A stretch of 64,000 bases of DNA from Rhizobium acidisoli (GTDB lineage Bacteria; Pseudomonadota; Alphaproteobacteria; Rhizobiales; Rhizobiaceae). The notes under the pieces are model-generated. The model searched no databases and was not told the origin of the DNA. It worked only from the letters and a program-made list of their open reading frames with translations. Shown one piece after another: positions 63,681 through 64,000 of the stretch. Every line of letters begins with the position of its first letter. The stretch's first letter is position 1. The stretch covers positions 310,001-374,000 of the forward strand of contig NZ_CP034998.1 in NCBI RefSeq assembly GCF_002531755.2, in the 5' to 3' direction. A program made the translations under genes and the position numbers.

Positions 63681-64000
63681 CTAAAACTTGTCGCGAAGCG
63701 CAAACCACGACAAGGCGAGGAAAAGCAGCGGCGCCCGCATCCGGGCCCCGCCGGGAAAGGCGGGAATATCGAGCGACGCGAAGAGATCGAGATCGCCGGA
63801 TTTTCCAAGCACCGTTTCCGCATAGAGCTTGCCACAGTAGTTTGACAGCATGACGCCATGGCCGGAATAACCGCCGATCGAGGTGACGCCCGGCATCACC
63901 TCGCGCACGAAAAGCTGGCGCGGCATGGTGATGCCGACAGTGCCGCCCCAGGCATGGGTGATCTCGATGTCTTTCAGATCAGGATAGATCTCGGCGATCT
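63681..64000 (-). CDS. FAD-dependent oxidoreductase (C-terminal part, 5' end outside window)
   Basis: The reading frame is open to the window edge, so the start lies beyond 64000. The visible 105 codons give IEITHAWGGTVGITMPRQLF, then VTSIGGYSGHGVMLSNYCGK and a hydrophobic tail ending LSWFALRDKF. This is the C-terminal part of the DadA/glycine-oxidase-like family (amine or amino-acid oxidases such as gamma-glutamylputrescine oxidase). The GGYSGHGVMLS segment normally contacts FAD. Substrate unknown. It is upstream of zwf on the same strand. Confidence 0.85.
   Translation of the reverse strand, partial: IAEIYPDLKDIEITHAWGGTVGITMPRQLFVREVMPGVTSIGGYSGHGVMLSNYCGKLYAETVLGKSGDLDLFASLDIPAFPGGARMRAPLLFLALSWFALRDKF

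Overview
The window is a chromosomal segment of a Rhizobium-type alphaproteobacterium, most likely the R. leguminosarum / R. etli / R. phaseoli group. The base composition is GC-rich. The gene order is that of the rhizobial chemotaxis-flagellum cluster: cheAWRB-cheY-cheD-cheT, fliF, visN/visR, motA, motBC-fliK, motE, rem, tandem flagellins, flaF-flbT. It is followed by an alpha-glucoside (aglR-aglEFGAK) locus and an Entner-Doudoroff operon (zwf-pgl-edd). No tRNA, rRNA, insertion sequence, prophage or CRISPR array was seen.

Layout. 1-4634: the end of a che operon (partial cheA, cheW, cheR, cheB, cheY2, cheD, cheT), tightly packed with ATGA overlaps. 4745-6436: fliF, then a terminator. 6779-8280: visN-visR, LuxR-type master regulators. 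8339-13644 (minus): motA-fliM-fliN-fliG-flhB plus an uncharacterised gene. 13900-16672: flgF-fliI plus a small membrane protein. 16840-22925: flgB-flgC-fliE-flgG-flgA-flgI-motE-flgH-fliL-fliP. 23031-24947 (minus): a TPR-GT41 (SPINDLY/OGT-like) glycosyltransferase. 25379-29896: four tandem flagellin genes. 30097-35310: a FliH-like gene, motB, motC, fliK (motD) and a lytic transglycosylase. 35591-36262: rem. 36388-41881: flgE-flgK-flgL-flaF-flbT-flgD-fliQ. 41970-46848: flhA-fliR, a FliJ-like gene, an flgJ-type rod protein, a FlgN-like gene and a membrane protein. 47137-49980: a WecG/TagA glycosyltransferase and a Wzz/GumC-like chain-length protein. 50102-51001: folD. 51005-58852: aglR, aglEFGAK. 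58970-59383: a PilZ-like small protein. 59380-63546 (minus): zwf-pgl-edd. 63681-64000 (minus): the 3' end of an FAD oxidoreductase.

How it works together. VisN/VisR sit at the top of the hierarchy and Rem in the middle. The structural genes build the basal body, export gate, rod, hook and filament. MotA/MotB with MotC and MotE form the rhizobial stator, and FliG/FliM/FliN with the Che proteins set rotor speed. FlaF/FlbT tune flagellin mRNA use. The agl operon imports and hydrolyses alpha-glucosides, and the glucose-phosphate then enters zwf-pgl-edd.

Most notable observations. (1) A CGCAAG-centred element recurs upstream of seven flagellar transcription units. (2) All four flagellin genes share a bipartite upstream element, and two have a leader hairpin over the ribosome-binding site. 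(3) There are plausible but unlabelled FliH, FliJ and FlgN equivalents. (4) A GT41 enzyme sits beside the flagellins. (5) Rem has Glu in place of the phospho-acceptor Asp. (6) CheT carries a CheZ-like DxxxQ. (7) edd has a one-base frameshift near its 3' end. (8) Several palindromic intergenic repeats are present. Almost everything else is a well-known rhizobial motility locus. I did not find a clearly unprecedented multi-gene system.
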